A DNA stretch of 64,000 nucleotides from Sambucus nigra (Eukaryota > Streptophyta > Magnoliopsida > Dipsacales > Adoxaceae). The DNA lies in the NCBI GenBank assembly GCA_949130495.1, contig OX422214.1:255816187-255880186 (forward strand). Direction: 5' to 3'. Positions within the stretch are counted from its first letter, which is position 1. Each line of letters begins with the position of its first letter. The translations under genes and the position numbers were made by a program. The notes beneath the pieces were generated by a model that saw only the letters and a program-made list of their open reading frames with translations, made no database searches and was not told where the DNA came from. This document shows, piece by piece, positions 12,245-24,299 of this stretch.

Positions 12245-12680
12245 CTAGTGATGATTGGCAAGCCAAACTTTATAAGGCAGACTTGGAGGAATGATCCATG
12301 GAATTTGATGGTTCATCATCTCAGAGGAAAGGATGAGCTGGAGTGATTTTATCTGATGAAAAAGAAAAGATTTATATATCTTTCAAATTGTAATTCATTT
12401 GTTCAAATAATGAGGAAAAATATGAATCTTTGATTTTAGGGTTGCTTGAGGCCTGACGAAAAGGCATCCATTCACTCTGTATCAACGTAGATTTTTATTT
12501 GGTGGTCAAATAAGTGACTGGTGAATATGGGTTGAAGCATCTCAATCTGGACCCTTATCAAACAATTATACAAAATTTGATCGACCAGTTTTATAAAGTC
12601 AAAGTGGAGAGACATCCCAGAATGATGAACCAACATGCTGATGCCTACGCCATAATTTCAGAAAATATGGTTATATAAGG
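12245..12680 (+). pseudogene. Second (Tat-type) RNase H of the second Tat element
   Basis: The coding trace resumes right after the cctac repeat. Translation gives MEFDGSSSQ near 12300, then ICSNNEEKYESLILGL, then a LYHPD-like turn and HPRMMNQHADAYA. These are the first catalytic Asp (FDGSS), the conserved NNxxEYxALxxGL helix (with K for the usual alanine side) and the final Asp (ADA) of the additional RNase H found in Tat elements. Several stops interrupt it. Confidence 0.75.
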
Positions 12681-13169
12681 TGAGTCTACATTTATTGTGA
12701 TCCATTGCATGACAGCTCCATCGTCTGTACTTTAGCTCTTTCCTACTAATGATGACTTAGATTGGAAAGGAAATTGAAGAAAATAGTTGGAGATAAGAGA
12801 TGGTTCAATGAAGCTTACTGAGTTAACACAATTCTTTCTTCTTCAATGAAGTTTGTACTATAAAAATTTAGGGGAATAGGTGTCTAGATACATTGGCTCG
12901 AAAAAATCTCAAACATGATTGAAGGAAACTCATGAAAAGTAATGTGAGACAACTGAGATTCCTCTATATTGAAGAATCCAAAGATAAGCGTCTTTTTTTC
13001 TTCGATATAACAAGATGTAATAACAATACAAATAGAATGTGCTAAGTGTCAAACTTTCTTTCAACTAGCTGAGTGTAACTTTTTGGAAGCTAAAATGAAC
13101 TAGAGGCAACCTTACATTAATTTCATCAATGATGGAGTTTTTCCAATGGAGAAAACAAATGTCATATAA

Positions 13170-14263
13170 CTTTGAGTAAGATCCTTACAGTTCTACTTGC
13201 TGTAAGAAATTTTTTATCACTGATGATACATCAACAGGCCTTTGCGATGCATCACCACCGAGGAAGTAAATGAAGTTCTCAAAAAAGGTCACAATCCAGC
13301 TCATATTAGAGGAGCCAAATTATATGATCAATTTATAACACTTGTATATTTGTCAATAGTGGAGGAAGATTCAACTGAGTTTGTTCGAAAATGCAAGGCT
13401 TGCCAGCTTCATAGCAACCTCATTCATGCTCCATTAGTTGATCTACACTCATTAACAAAGACATACCCTTTTCACATTTGGGTATTTGACCTTGTGGGGT
13501 AAATCAAACTTCTATCCTAGGTCGAGATATGGATTCTTGTGGAAATTGAATATTTTACAAAATGAACAGAAATAGTAACTTTAAAAATGGCAACAACATG
13601 ATTGGTGCACAATTCATTTGAGAATATTTTATTTATCGATTTAGCATCCCCAAGGGTGTCCTGTCAGAAAATGGAACCCCGTTTATCAACAAAAAGTTGA
13701 TAGTGCTAACTAATAAATAATCAATTACCCACCACACTTTAATAGTGGATTATCCTAAAGGTAATGGTTATGGAGAGGTCACAAATAAAACGTTGGTCAA
13801 AATTTTATGCAAACCGCCTATGATGCTTTGGGCCTATTAAACAATCAAGACACCAACAAGTTATACACCTTTTTACTTAGTTTAGGGATTTAAAGGAATC
13901 TTTCTAATGGAGTTAGAAGTATATTCTTTCAGATTTTCCTTGCAACGCAACATGTTTCCTCAAAGTAGGCATGTTCAACTAGAAGCCCTAGATTAATACA
14001 TAGATAATGCGAGGAAGAACTTTTAAATCTATACGAAGCAACTGTCTCAAGATTATGTTAACTAGGTGAGACAAAAGAAATTTATAGAGGGCAATTTAGT
14101 CTTGAAAGTTATAGTCAATCACATTAGAGGACTCCCTTTGCCTAAATTTTTAGCAAATTGGGAAGGGAAATATGTTGTTAAAGAGGCACATGATTCAGGT
14201 TATTGTTGAATTTTAAAAATTAAAAATATATTCCTGTCAAAGTTAACAACAAATGGTTGAAAA
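13170..14263 (+). pseudogene. Integrase of the second Tat element
   Basis: The open part 13242-13502 begins LRCITTEEVNEVL and contains a zinc-binding half CKACQLHSN, followed by PFHIWVFDLVG with the first catalytic Asp. Beyond that the frame is heavily broken, but fragments of the core remain: SPRVSCQKMEP near 13650 and GNGYGE near 13760. The C-terminal end WEGKYVVKEAHDSGY (14160-14200) and the VNNKWLKIYH end are also visible. It ends near 14263. This element belongs to a different Tat family from the one at 859-6895. Confidence 0.75.
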
Positions 14264-14524
14264 TTTATCATGGTTGAAAAAGACACTTGTAAATTTCATT
14301 TGTTATCTAGTAATTGAAGAAATTTGAAGATGCACATCATTTTGTAATATATGTGTACTAAGTGTTGAAGCAAATAATAAAGTATACACATGAGCTTAAA
14401 AACAAATGCTTCCTTTTTTATTTCACTTTGAAGATAATTACAATTAAAATGGGACTATTGCCCAGACATACAAAGTGATGAATTTATTCTAACAAAAATT
14501 CTAAGCTCAAAGAAGTGAAGAAAT
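14264..14524 (+). other. Spacer between pol and the solo LTR
   Basis: AT-rich 3' region of the second Tat element; no gene seen. It ends at the target duplication gaaat (14520-14524) of the next solo LTR. Confidence 0.6.
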
Positions 14525-17500
14525 TGTAACAACCCTCGATTCTGGGAGGCTCATTTTATACTAATTTTACCGCATAAGGTAATTATATAAAATGTGGGGA
14601 CTGGAGTAAATATTAAGTTAATGAATTAAAAGTTAATATTTACTAGATTGATACATATTTACTGTATGTGAAAGTAAATAACATCAGGTTGCATGTCAGT
14701 AGTGTCATGTATTTTAAATGGACTTTTAGTTTAAATGATTTTGGAACTCGAAATAATTTATAAAATTTCCGGATGCCAGTTTAGAGGGTGTAGTTAGTCT
14801 CGGAAGGTGCGAGACAGTCAAAATAAGTGCCATATTGTATTTTTGTGTTTCGGGCACTTTTACCTGGTTTTAGCTTATATGCGTAATTGCGAGTCATTTT
14901 AATGTGGTATTAACCATTTAAGTTGGGAGAATTATGTTAAGCCACGATTTTTGGTCTTGCCTCTTATTTCATTCCCTCATTTTATGTCTTAAAACATAGA
15001 GAGTAAAGGAGAGAAAGAGAGGGGAAGAGAAAGAATGGAGAAAGAAGAGAAAATGAAGATTTAAGATGGATTGATGCTCCTACTCAAAGAAATCTGATAT
15101 TCCCTACATCAAGGCAAGTTTTCTACTTGCTAATATGTGATTTAAGATGCATAAATTGTATGATAGTTGTGTATTTACATTTATGGCTTAAATGTAGAAT
15201 TTGTGGGATTTAAACCCTAGTCTTGATTTATGTTGGAGAAATTATGGGTTTTGATGGTTAATAATAATGTAGATTAGTTTGGGGTTTATTTTTGTTGTTG
15301 GATGTGTATGAAAAGGAAGAGATTGAATTTTGGAGGATTTAGGGTTCATAACCCTTCGTAGCCATTTTTGGCAGATTTGCAGGTCCGAATCGATTCGGCC
15401 CTTAGGGCGAATCGATTCGCTAAGGGAAATTGGCAGGTCTGCATAACCCGAATCGATTCGGGTTAAGGACGAATCGATTCGGTCAATTGCAGAAAGTTGG
15501 TTTAGTAGTCCGAACCGATTCGCTGTTTGGGCGAATCGATTCGTTTTCCTGCTGTTTTTGAGTTAATTTTATAACTCAATTCCAATTCTTTTCTTTAAAT
15601 ATAGGGATTAGGAACGTTCTTGAATGAAGTGAACTTAGAGTCCTAGAGTGTGAGATAAGTTAGTTGTGTTCCCTACATTAGGAATGGGTTTTGTGGGGGC
15701 TTTTCCGGGGTTATGCCTATTGAAGTTAGGCCACTTTTCCCTCTAGTTGATTTGTATATAAACTAGGAGATGTAGTGTCATGTCCGGGAGACCTTAGAAG
15801 CTTAATTAAGCTATACTAGTTTTGATGGTTTATATTACCACCCCATAAAAATGTTGGGAGATTTTAAAAGTTCGATTGAGCTATGTTAACTTTGGTGGTT
15901 CATAATAACGCCATAAAGGTGAGTTTGGAGAATGAATTGAAAGTTATCTCATTCCTTCGAAAGATGATAACCTTGAGGTTTTAAAATAACATCCTAAAAT
16001 GCTTGGAGATGATGAAGAGTTTATTTACTCCTCTGAGGTTATAGTGTTGATATAATTTATTGTATGGCTCCGGATAATAAGTTCCATCTGTTACTAGAAG
16101 TAAATAATAACGGTTTTGAATAAAATGAAACATATACGTGGAATGGAAATGAAAGGGTAAGGGTATTGATATTAGTAAATGATAATTTACTTGATCATGA
16201 AACCGGTAAATAATGGTTTACTTAATTTTGATATGATAAATAAAATGGTTTAAACACACCTCTCTAAATGACATCATAAGGGAAGTCCGCACGTAAGGTG
16301 AAGCCCCCTGGCTAATGAATGCAGGGTGGATATAGTCCTAGGCCATGGGAGCGCTTATTGTTGTATTTTTCTGCGATGGGTAGGAGATTCCGGGTGTGGT
16401 CTTGACTACCCCGCAGGCTCATGGCCGCTTCCCGACGTCTTGCGATATAGGTGCCCAGGTTGTCTAATGATAGGCCCTGGAAGATGATGGTCATTTAGGG
16501 GCGCGCACAGTGGGGAAACCCGGACGGGCGATCTTAGAATTCGTTATATGTATATAATTATAACAGTTCATAATCAAGTGGGACTTGATGTAATTGATAT
16601 GCCATAAGAGCATGTTGGAGTGCCACAAAGAGCACATGTAAATGCCACAAAGAGCATTTGAAAATGATTATTTTCCTGATAAGGAAAGGATTTTTACAAA
16701 AAGGTAAAATTGAGATAAAATTTCCTTAAAGAGCAAAAGATTGTGATTATATATATATACTTCCTGCTAAGGAAAAGATATATGAAATAATTGGAACATT
16801 TGGTGAAGTTTTTAGTTTAATGCTTCTTATTTTTGTTCCTGCTTAGCTTATGTTTTAAATTGTATAGGTTGCTTTTTATTTCTCTTTCTTCACGATTTAT
16901 CATACATAACTGTCATACTCTTTATTCATCTGGTAATCATATAGAACCGGGCCCTGACCTGGTTACATTTCTTGTTCCATATTCATCTTGTCTCTGCTCA
17001 GGTACTCCGCCGCAAGGATGCCTGATTTGAATTCATATTCCGATGTTTTCGACGAGCCGTGATGCATTGCGGGTATTATGGGATACATTTGGTATAGACG
17101 TTTTCATTTTTATCCTAGTTAAGATCAAGTCTTTTATTCGGGCGAGAGGCCCAAGCTTTTGTAAATGTCTAATGAAATGTAATAAGTAACTTATTGTACT
17201 TGTGTATATTTGGTGTATCAGTTTAGTGATCGGTTACCTATTCGGTCTTTTTATCGTATTCTCGTTGTATTATTTATATATGTCTTTGGGGTTTCCCTTA
17301 TCTTTCAGGAATTGGGTTGTTTGTTTTCATTTATTTACTTTCAAATCAAAAAATTTTGGCAACCCGTTTTCTGAAATATTGGGTGGTTATCCTGGATACT
17401 CTATATTTTTGTTATGATGCTGAGAATGATTCCATCCATGATTCCGTTATATTGGAGTATTGGGCTGGCCACCCCTTATTTTGGTGAGCGGGTTATCACA
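14525..17500 (+). mobile_element. Solo LTR, chromovirus-like, with palindrome cluster
   Basis: A 2976-bp block from TGTAACAACCC to GGGTTATCACA is flanked by a perfect 5-bp repeat, gaaat, at 14520-14524 and 17501-17505. Its ends, size and internal plan match the other chromovirus LTRs here: a GA-rich leader start near 15000-15050 and palindromes about 350-500 bases later. A distal GCTGAGAATG block near 17420 recurs in the LTR at 40005-42818. No coding domain is inside. It lies in the 3' spacer of the second Tat element. Confidence 0.9.
15385..15543. repeat. Palindrome cluster (CGAATCGATTCG type)
   Basis: Six copies of cgaatcgattcg or a one-base variant start near 15386, 15408, 15449, 15470, 15511 and 15532. 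Several extend to longer perfect palindromes: 14 bp at 15385-15398, 14 bp at 15407-15420, and aacccgaatcgattcgggtt (20 bp) at 15445-15464. They are separated by 8-28 bases of unrelated sequence. Confidence 0.92.
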
Positions 17501-17571
17501 GAAATCCTCTCCAATTCAGGCCACTATATCTTGAGAAACCTTTCTTTGATGCTCAGACATAGTATAAATAT

Positions 17572-20500
17572 TCACTTCAACCTCAGCCTATGATTTAAGC
17601 ATGTTTCATTCTCTCTTTTATTAGTAGCTAAATCTACCTCAACGGAAGGCATATTTTGATCACATTTCTCAAGCTGGGGGATGATCTCTCTTAGTTTGGC
17701 TTCTTCGATCCTAAGATCCTCCACAACTTTGATATAGTTAGAATGGCAAGCTTCTAACTCAGGGTCCTTCAAATTCCTCAGCTCGTTGATTATCCAAGTA
17801 AAATCAAAACCATCCCTTATAGAAGCTTTGAGATTTTCAAGATAGCGATTAAGCACAGATCTCTCGGGAGAAGATGGTTAAGTATGATCAATATCAGTAA
17901 CAATAGTTTTCAATTGAAAAAGGTAATTCATCATCACGTTGTGAGGTCTCGCACACTTAGTAGTAAATATCTCGGGGTGAGAAACTAGAAGCCACTCCTG
18001 AACAGAACAAAGTGAGCTTTGAATGAGAGTGTTATTCTCAAGCACATTTTGACAAAACTAAGTTGGTATTATGTTTGGAAAAAGAGACTCAAAACTAGAC
18101 TCACTCTCCTCTATTTTCATGTTGTCCATGGAAATTTGATCATCATGGGAGGATAAGTTAGAATGAGTTGGAGCATCTATATTATCCGCAACCGTAGGCA
18201 TAACCTATTGAGGTGCTTTGAGAGGATTAATTTCCATCATAGTCTGGAAAGATCGATGAAGTATGATAGTTAGCTAACACCTTAAGATATTTGTGGTATC
18301 TCACCAAGCATGTGTTAATATTCAGAAAACCTTAACAATCAACTTCTAAGTCAACTTGCAACATGTAAATTTGAGAAAACCTTAGCAATTTGCTGCAAAG
18401 TAGACTTATAAAGTTTACATTTGAGAAAATCTTAGTAGTCATCTGCTAAGTTGACTTAATAACTGTAAATTTGATAATACCTTAGCAACCATCTTCTAAG
18501 TTGACTTACAAAGTGTAAATTTGAGAAAACCTTAGCAATCAGCTTATAAGCTTGAATAAACATTATTAGTCAGCTACTAAGTTTACTTACAAAGTGTAAA
18601 TTTGAAACAAACCTTAGCTATATTTGAGCTGAGTCACAAAGAGAATTATATAGAGATGTGAAAATAACCTCATCAGCAATTGGATCGAAAGCGAGAAAAG
18701 TGGAAGAACCATAATATTTGAACCGCTATTGTAATTGGGTCATTGCAAATACAAGTTGGATGTATAATTGTCCAGGAAGTAATGATAATATCTTATACCT
18801 GAATCGATGGCTCACTTTTTCTAAGTAATGGGGAGCGTTGGGTCGAATTCTTCTTTGGTGTCAAGGTAATAGCTATGAATAGTCATTAACTTACGAGAAA
18901 GAGTAGAAAAATGGGACCTAATATGGGACAAATAATGCATTACCGACGTATGATCATTACGCTTCAACTGAGTTATTTTATTCCACCTCTTAGAAGTAAA
19001 AGAATCTTGAGGTTTCACTGTTGTAATGATTGGAACTAAATTCAAATCAACCTCATTAAAGGGAGTTGATTGTTCTCTTTATTAAACTATAGTAAGCCAA
19101 AACACCAAAAGTCAAAGAACCTCACAGATAAAGTTAATGTTAAAGAAAATAGAGATCATACTATTTTATTTCTCAAGATAATTACCTCAATAATGGTCTT
19201 ACAGACAAGAGCAAGCTTATCCGGAGGAAGCGCGGATTGTGACAACACACTCACCTACAATCACAAAACTACATCAAGACTTGATCGTTTACAATAATTG
19301 AGGTGGTGTAATAGCAATAAAGACAAAGATAACATACCTTAAAAATGCTAATGGGAAGAACCACATCAAGCGGTAACTCTGTTGAAGATGAAGGAGCTGG
19401 TGATTCAACAACAACACTAGATCCTCTTACTGCTTCCTCTTCTATTGGTAGTTGGTGTTCCACCTCAGTAACACATTTAGGGGGAGTACTTAAAAAATAA
19501 ATAAACCTAATCATTAAATAATGGGGCAATGAGGAAGGAGAAACTACAGTTTCTTCAATAATCGGACTTAGTTGTTCCCTCGATGGAGGGCTATCATGAA
19601 TGTTCACAACACCCACTGGAGAGATATGAGGACACCCTCAGATTGAAAACAATAGAATATATAAGGGACATTTCTTTTTCTAAGAAACAATTCCACACTC
19701 AAAGAAAGGAATAACTATTTCAGCTTGTTGAGGTTAATCAGACAAAGCATCATGTGTGGGAACATCCTCCACATCATCACTTGGTTTATCGATCAAGGTT
19801 TGCTCAGAAGAACCAATAGGTGAATGAGTTGGAGTTATGATCACACGTGCCTAAACTAGTTTCTTCCTCAATTTTTTTTATTGAGGAGGCATATCAATGG
19901 GAAATCCTTTCTCTGATTGAAGTTTTGCAAAAACCTTCCTCTAAGGAACTTGAGAAATAATAAAACCATTTTTTAGGTGACTTATCTCTAAACCAGCTAA
20001 ATCCTCATATTCACTAACCGGAATAGGATTCATTCTTGATAGAACATTAGCTACCATTGGTTTCACCTTATCAAAGAGATCTAGTTTGTTCGGGCCAATG
20101 GATTCTAGGGGTATGGAAGCCACCTTAGAGGAACCTTGAGTTACCTTAGATTTCTTATAATCCTTAAGGAAAGCCTTCCCTTTAGAGGTATTTAAAACTT
20201 ATGAAGTTGGTATTTTTATACCAATAATAGCTGTAGCACCTTCCTTATTTCTTTTATTTCCCCTAAATCACACTGATTGGGGCCAAAGGAAGCCTTTCTT
20301 TAGGCAAGTGTTTTCTTATAATACCGAGAATAAAATTAATCCCAATAATTGAATAATTTTTTAGACCGGCCTCTAATGGTCCATATTGTTCCACAACGAA
20401 ATACTCTGGTTATGACTTAATAAAATTCATAAAGATTTTGAGTTGAGTTGTCCAAAAATAATGAAACCATCCTCGAGATGCATCGCCTAGCCTATCCTTG

Positions 20501-21944
20501 CTAAGAGTGACCGAATTTCCATGATCAGTGACCGTGGCATAATGAGTTGAGGATGCTTAATCCGTAGCCAAATTGTCTAGAACATCTATGAGGATTGTAT
20601 GTCTCACTTTTAACATTCAACTCTATGAATGAAGGAAAACAACCCGGTGTTGGAAAAAGCAGTAGTGCTAATGATGGGTCAACAACAACAATGTGATCCC
20701 CCATAAGAAGTGCAATAATGTAAGAATCATCCTTAAAAAAAGTCCACGTTTGAGTATTAGTATATGAGGAATATGGTATCTCGAGGAACTTCAAACAATG
20801 ATAAATTAAGGGAAAAAAGAGTTTATTTCTCTGTTTTTTATTCCAATGCATTATTCTGGGATGCTTAGTGGGGAAATTGTTGAATGACAAATCAGTTAGA
20901 GCAAGATCAAGGAACATTAAAGAATTCCCTTAAAAAATTATATTGGCAAAATAAGACACATCATAACGATCGACAGACCGTCACATGTCAAAATGGATCA
21001 TGATTAACTAAGTGTAAAGAGAACCCAACATTTGAGCATCTAGTGGGATGTTAACTCCATGAGACAATCTAACTACAATATTGACCAAATCCTTGCGAGG
21101 TTAATATTAGACTTGCCAGGTAGGAAGAAACAAGAAAGAAATTAGAGAATATAAGCTGATAACTCTGAACTATGTCCTTTGCCAGGACAAAGTGGTACAT
21201 TGGGTATGATACTTTTTTCTTGCTGCTCCTTAGTTGGGTTCACGAGAGCCTTGTAAAGGTACTTAAATAATTGGATAAAAGTGGCCTTTGAGGAACCACT
21301 AATGCATTCACAAACAAGACTGTCTAACTTTGTTTATTCTTTAATTTCATCTTCAGTAAAGGTAGATTCAAAATAATCAAAGGAGCCACAGGGTTCTATG
21401 TCCCATAATTCACACACGTCCTTTAGTGTAATAAAAAATTTCCCCCAAGATGCAATGGATGTGTGGGATTCTGTATTCCATCACGAAATCAATACCTGAA
21501 GAGAAGAATTGTTTTTAGATAAAGTGAAATCCCCAAACCAACAAACTGCATGATTTATCCCAATCTTGCTAAGGATATTATTGTAACTATCATCAACATA
21601 GAGGGACCAAGAAACAAAGCCATAAAGAGAATCACATGGTGCTTTGAAATCAACATTGGAGTAAGGAAAATCTTCACATTCTAGGTTAATATTAGTATGC
21701 TACAAGGGAAAAGATAATCACCATAAGTGTGGTCTGCTGGATCTTCTTAAATAAACAATGGACGATCTTGGCCTTTAATAATGGTGGTGAAAATCTTGGA
21801 CAAAGTCCAAAATTTATCTTTCTCCCCAAAGAATGGATCGGGATGGTAGAGATTGTATAGAGCTTCTCTCTCTACTATTTCTTATATCGAAGCTCCACCA
21901 GTATTCTTACAGGAAACCTCCATAGCTTTGGTCGATGATGCCAT
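17572..21944 (-). pseudogene. Antisense plant-mobile-domain-like gene of the Tat element
   Basis: On the minus strand, a start at 21944 opens MASSTKAMEVS. It is followed in broken frames by FFGEKDKFWTLSK, then SLYGFVSWSLYVDDSYNNIL, SWGKFFITLKDVCELW and CPGKGHSSELSAYIL. This layout resembles the plant mobile domain (PMD) proteins often carried antisense, 3' of pol, by Tat-group elements. Towards 17572 it ends in a charged helical segment (17856-17572) containing LENLKASIRDGFDFTW, probably coiled coil. Between 18300 and 18630 lies a tandem repeat that looks non-coding, so introns are likely. Many stops make it non-functional. The PMD assignment is by pattern memory, not by search. Confidence 0.55.
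18305..18625. repeat. Tandem repeat, 50-bp unit, about six copies
   Basis: The word cttagc (or a one-base variant) recurs at 18331, 18381, 18431, 18481 and 18531, exactly 50 bases apart. It recurs again at 18613 after a longer step. Each unit also holds a ctaagttgacttacaaag-like core and gtaaatttgaga. No unique spacers lie between copies. It lies within the antisense gene region, probably in an intron. Confidence 0.88.
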
Positions 21945-22070
21945 TATTGCACAGAAAATAGTATTACCAGAAGAAAAGTGACGAGCATATTGTATAAATG
22001 GACAAAAAGGAAGGCGATCGCTAAAAATGGGGAAGTAATAGAGATTCAAGCATAAAAGAAAATTTTCTCT

Positions 22071-22080
22071 CTATATAACA
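22071..22080 (-). promoter_or_regulatory. Possible TATA box of the antisense gene
   Basis: The minus strand reads tgttatatag about 130 bases upstream of the start at 21944 and is followed by a CT/GA-rich leader. The spacing suits a plant promoter. Motif only. Confidence 0.35.
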
Positions 22081-22304
22081 CTTGAAAGCTCGAGTTTTAA
22101 TGGTGGTAAAAGAGTTAGAAGATTTTGGGAAAATAAAAGAGAAGGGTTTGAATAAAATAACCATTATAAAATGTTTTTAGGGTTCACTACACCACACGAT
22201 CGTTTGAGATTGGGGGAACCAATCTCCAAGATCTTTTACAAGATCAAAGGTCTCTAATATTTGAAATGGACATGGAAGATGTTTAGAGATCTGAAAAAGT
22301 GGAA

Positions 22305-23240
22305 CTAGGCACTGAAATGTGCATATCATAAAGATTATGATCATAATGAGGAAAACTACAAAGCACTCAAGTCCCACCTCGAGGAGATGGTTCACGCTGT
22401 CACCTAAATGACTTATTATATAAAAAGGAAGGTGAAACATAACATGTGAATGACCAGAGACCAAACAACATCTTGGAAGATGATATGGAACATGAATTTA
22501 TGGTGATCCACGGGGGCCGCCCAATTTTGAATAAAGTCTTAGGAGAATGTTTAGGTTATGAATTCATATTAATTCATAGTGAATCAAACCCAAACCAACT
22601 CAAGGGGAACGCCCTCAGGATAGAGGTTAAGAAGCTCACAGTAGTCATATAATATTTTCTTATCAACCTGACTAAGCCCATTGTGAGTAAACATTGGTGA
22701 CCTGAAGATATATATTACACGAAGCAGCGATGATGATTTGGTCGGAGTAAGGACCCCCCATCACGTTTCTCTTACCATTACTGTCAGAATTGCTAATTAG
22801 GATGTGGAAAAACTATTAGTGGACTAGGGGAGCTCCTCGGTAGTCACGTGCCTTAAAATGTTCAATTAGTTGAACTTGCATATAGAAGACCAATCGGAAT
22901 CCACTATTCCTTTGGTCGTATTTATGGGAAGGATGGCCTTACCCCTGGAAAAGGTAGTTCTCCCTATCTAGACTGGCAGGTTATCCAAGATTATTGATCT
23001 CCTTATGGTGGATATAAACTCTCCATATAACTTTGTCCATGATAGAGGGTGGTTTCATGCCATGGTGGTTGTACCATCAACCTATCATAAAAAAATAAAG
23101 TGCATCACTGATAAAGAAGTCATAGAGAGACAATGGAACCAAGCCTTGGCCAAATAATGTTTCATAACTACTATTCAACCTCAGAAAGAAAATGAAGAGT
23201 TGTGGATCCAGAGGAAGGCTCCATACCCTCCAAATAATAA
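22305..23240 (+). pseudogene. Gag-protease fragment of a Tat element
   Basis: Plus-strand relative of the element at 859-6895. It has KCAYHKDYDHNEENYKALKS (zinc-knuckle region, like KHYKALKSHLEEL there), then an open block 22446-22652 with LEDDMEHEFMVIHGG. Protease remnants follow, including SPYNFVHDRGWFHAM and VPSTYHKKIK near 23010-23100. The protease active site is degraded. Neither RT nor LTR follows, so it is a truncated piece about 0.9 kb long. Confidence 0.75.
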
Positions 23241-23293
23241 CAAAATTATGGTTAACCTAGTATATAGGAAACCAGAGTTTCCCATGTTGATCA

Positions 23294-24253
23294 TGTTAGA
23301 ATCTTATTTATATAAAAGTTTTTCAAAATGAAAAACTCACAAGATCTGAAACATGCAAACCATTATTTCAGTTTTGTAAAACAAACTAGAGATTCTGGAT
23401 AAAAATGATAAAAATATTTTGTATAAAGTATCCAACATAGTAGAGAATGATTTCTTAATAAGAAATCAAAAAACTTGATCTATGTGACTGTATCACTTTA
23501 AACTAGACCTTCAAGTTTGTATAAACAGAAACGAGATCTAATTTGAGTGAGGTTGTTTGAATGAGAGATTAAAACCAAAGAGGATATGAACAGCAGAAAA
23601 TTAAAAAAAAACTAAGTTTCTCAAAAATATTTTCTGAAGAAATTTTGGCAGAGTATAGTTTGGATTGACAAATTTTTCTCTCTATTCTCTCTCTCTTTTT
23701 TCTCTTAAATTTTTTATCTCTCAAAATATTGTAAATGTATGGACGGAGGGTTGTATTTATAGTTGCAATGGAAGGATCTGGAACCTAGAGGGAAATCAGC
23801 GGCTTGGATTGATTTGACTTTGATCTAAAGGCTCATAATGGACCGCCTTTATTTCTATTCTGATTGGTCCATTTGGTTGAGACAAGGATCATGTAAGAAA
23901 GCATGCAGACCTTTGATAACATTAATTGAACGTCCCAGATTGAAAGTAAAGTATGTGAGTGTGAGAAAACACAAATCTATCCGTCCATAGATCAACACGT
24001 GTAAGGCTGTGAAAGCTTATAAAACGCGTGTTTTAGACTTTCAGAAAATCCCAATTGCTACCCCAATATTATGCAGCAGTTTTGGTTTCTTCCTAAGGCT
24101 TTTTTTAGGAACTTTTAGAATTATAACATTATACCCCAAACATTTTAAAATCCTAATGTTAATTCTTAAAAAATATATATTAAAAGTTTAAAAATTCCTA
24201 AAAATTCTTAAAAGACTATTGAAAAAGTATTTTAATCCAATTTAACACTCACA
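23294..24253 (-). repeat. Candidate copia-type solo LTR
   Basis: On the minus strand the block begins TGTGAGTGTTAAAT and ends GATTCTAACA. It contains a TATA-like ctataaataca (near 23755) followed by an AG/CT-rich leader, the usual layout of a Ty1/copia LTR. The flanking pentamers (gatca, cctca) do not match, so the exact ends or the single-event origin are uncertain. No coding sequence is inside. Confidence 0.45.
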
Positions 24254-24299
24254 CCTCATATATGTAATGAAATATGAATAAATGAAATTCTAGTGTGTT

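Larger units (their letters stand above)
6896..22140 (+). mobile_element. Second Tat-type gypsy element, with nested solo LTRs
   Basis: Plus-strand protease, RT, RNase H, second RNase H and integrase fragments run in order from 6930 to 14263. A long 3' region follows, with an antisense plant-mobile-domain-like gene. The copy is much more decayed than its neighbour, and its gag and LTRs were not found. Two solo LTRs split it: at 9366-12239 within RNase H, and at 14525-17500 between pol and the antisense gene. Removing both gives about 9.4 kb, plausible for a truncated large Tat element. The right end near 22140 is a guess. Confidence 0.7.

Noticed and set aside
18305..18625. Regular 50-bp repeats as a CRISPR array
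   Set aside because: The repeats are contiguous, without unique spacers, and lie in a plant retroelement.
22305..23240. This fragment as the gag of the Tat element at 6896-22140
   Set aside because: Its sequence resembles the minus-strand family at 859-6895 and it lies at the wrong end of the other element.
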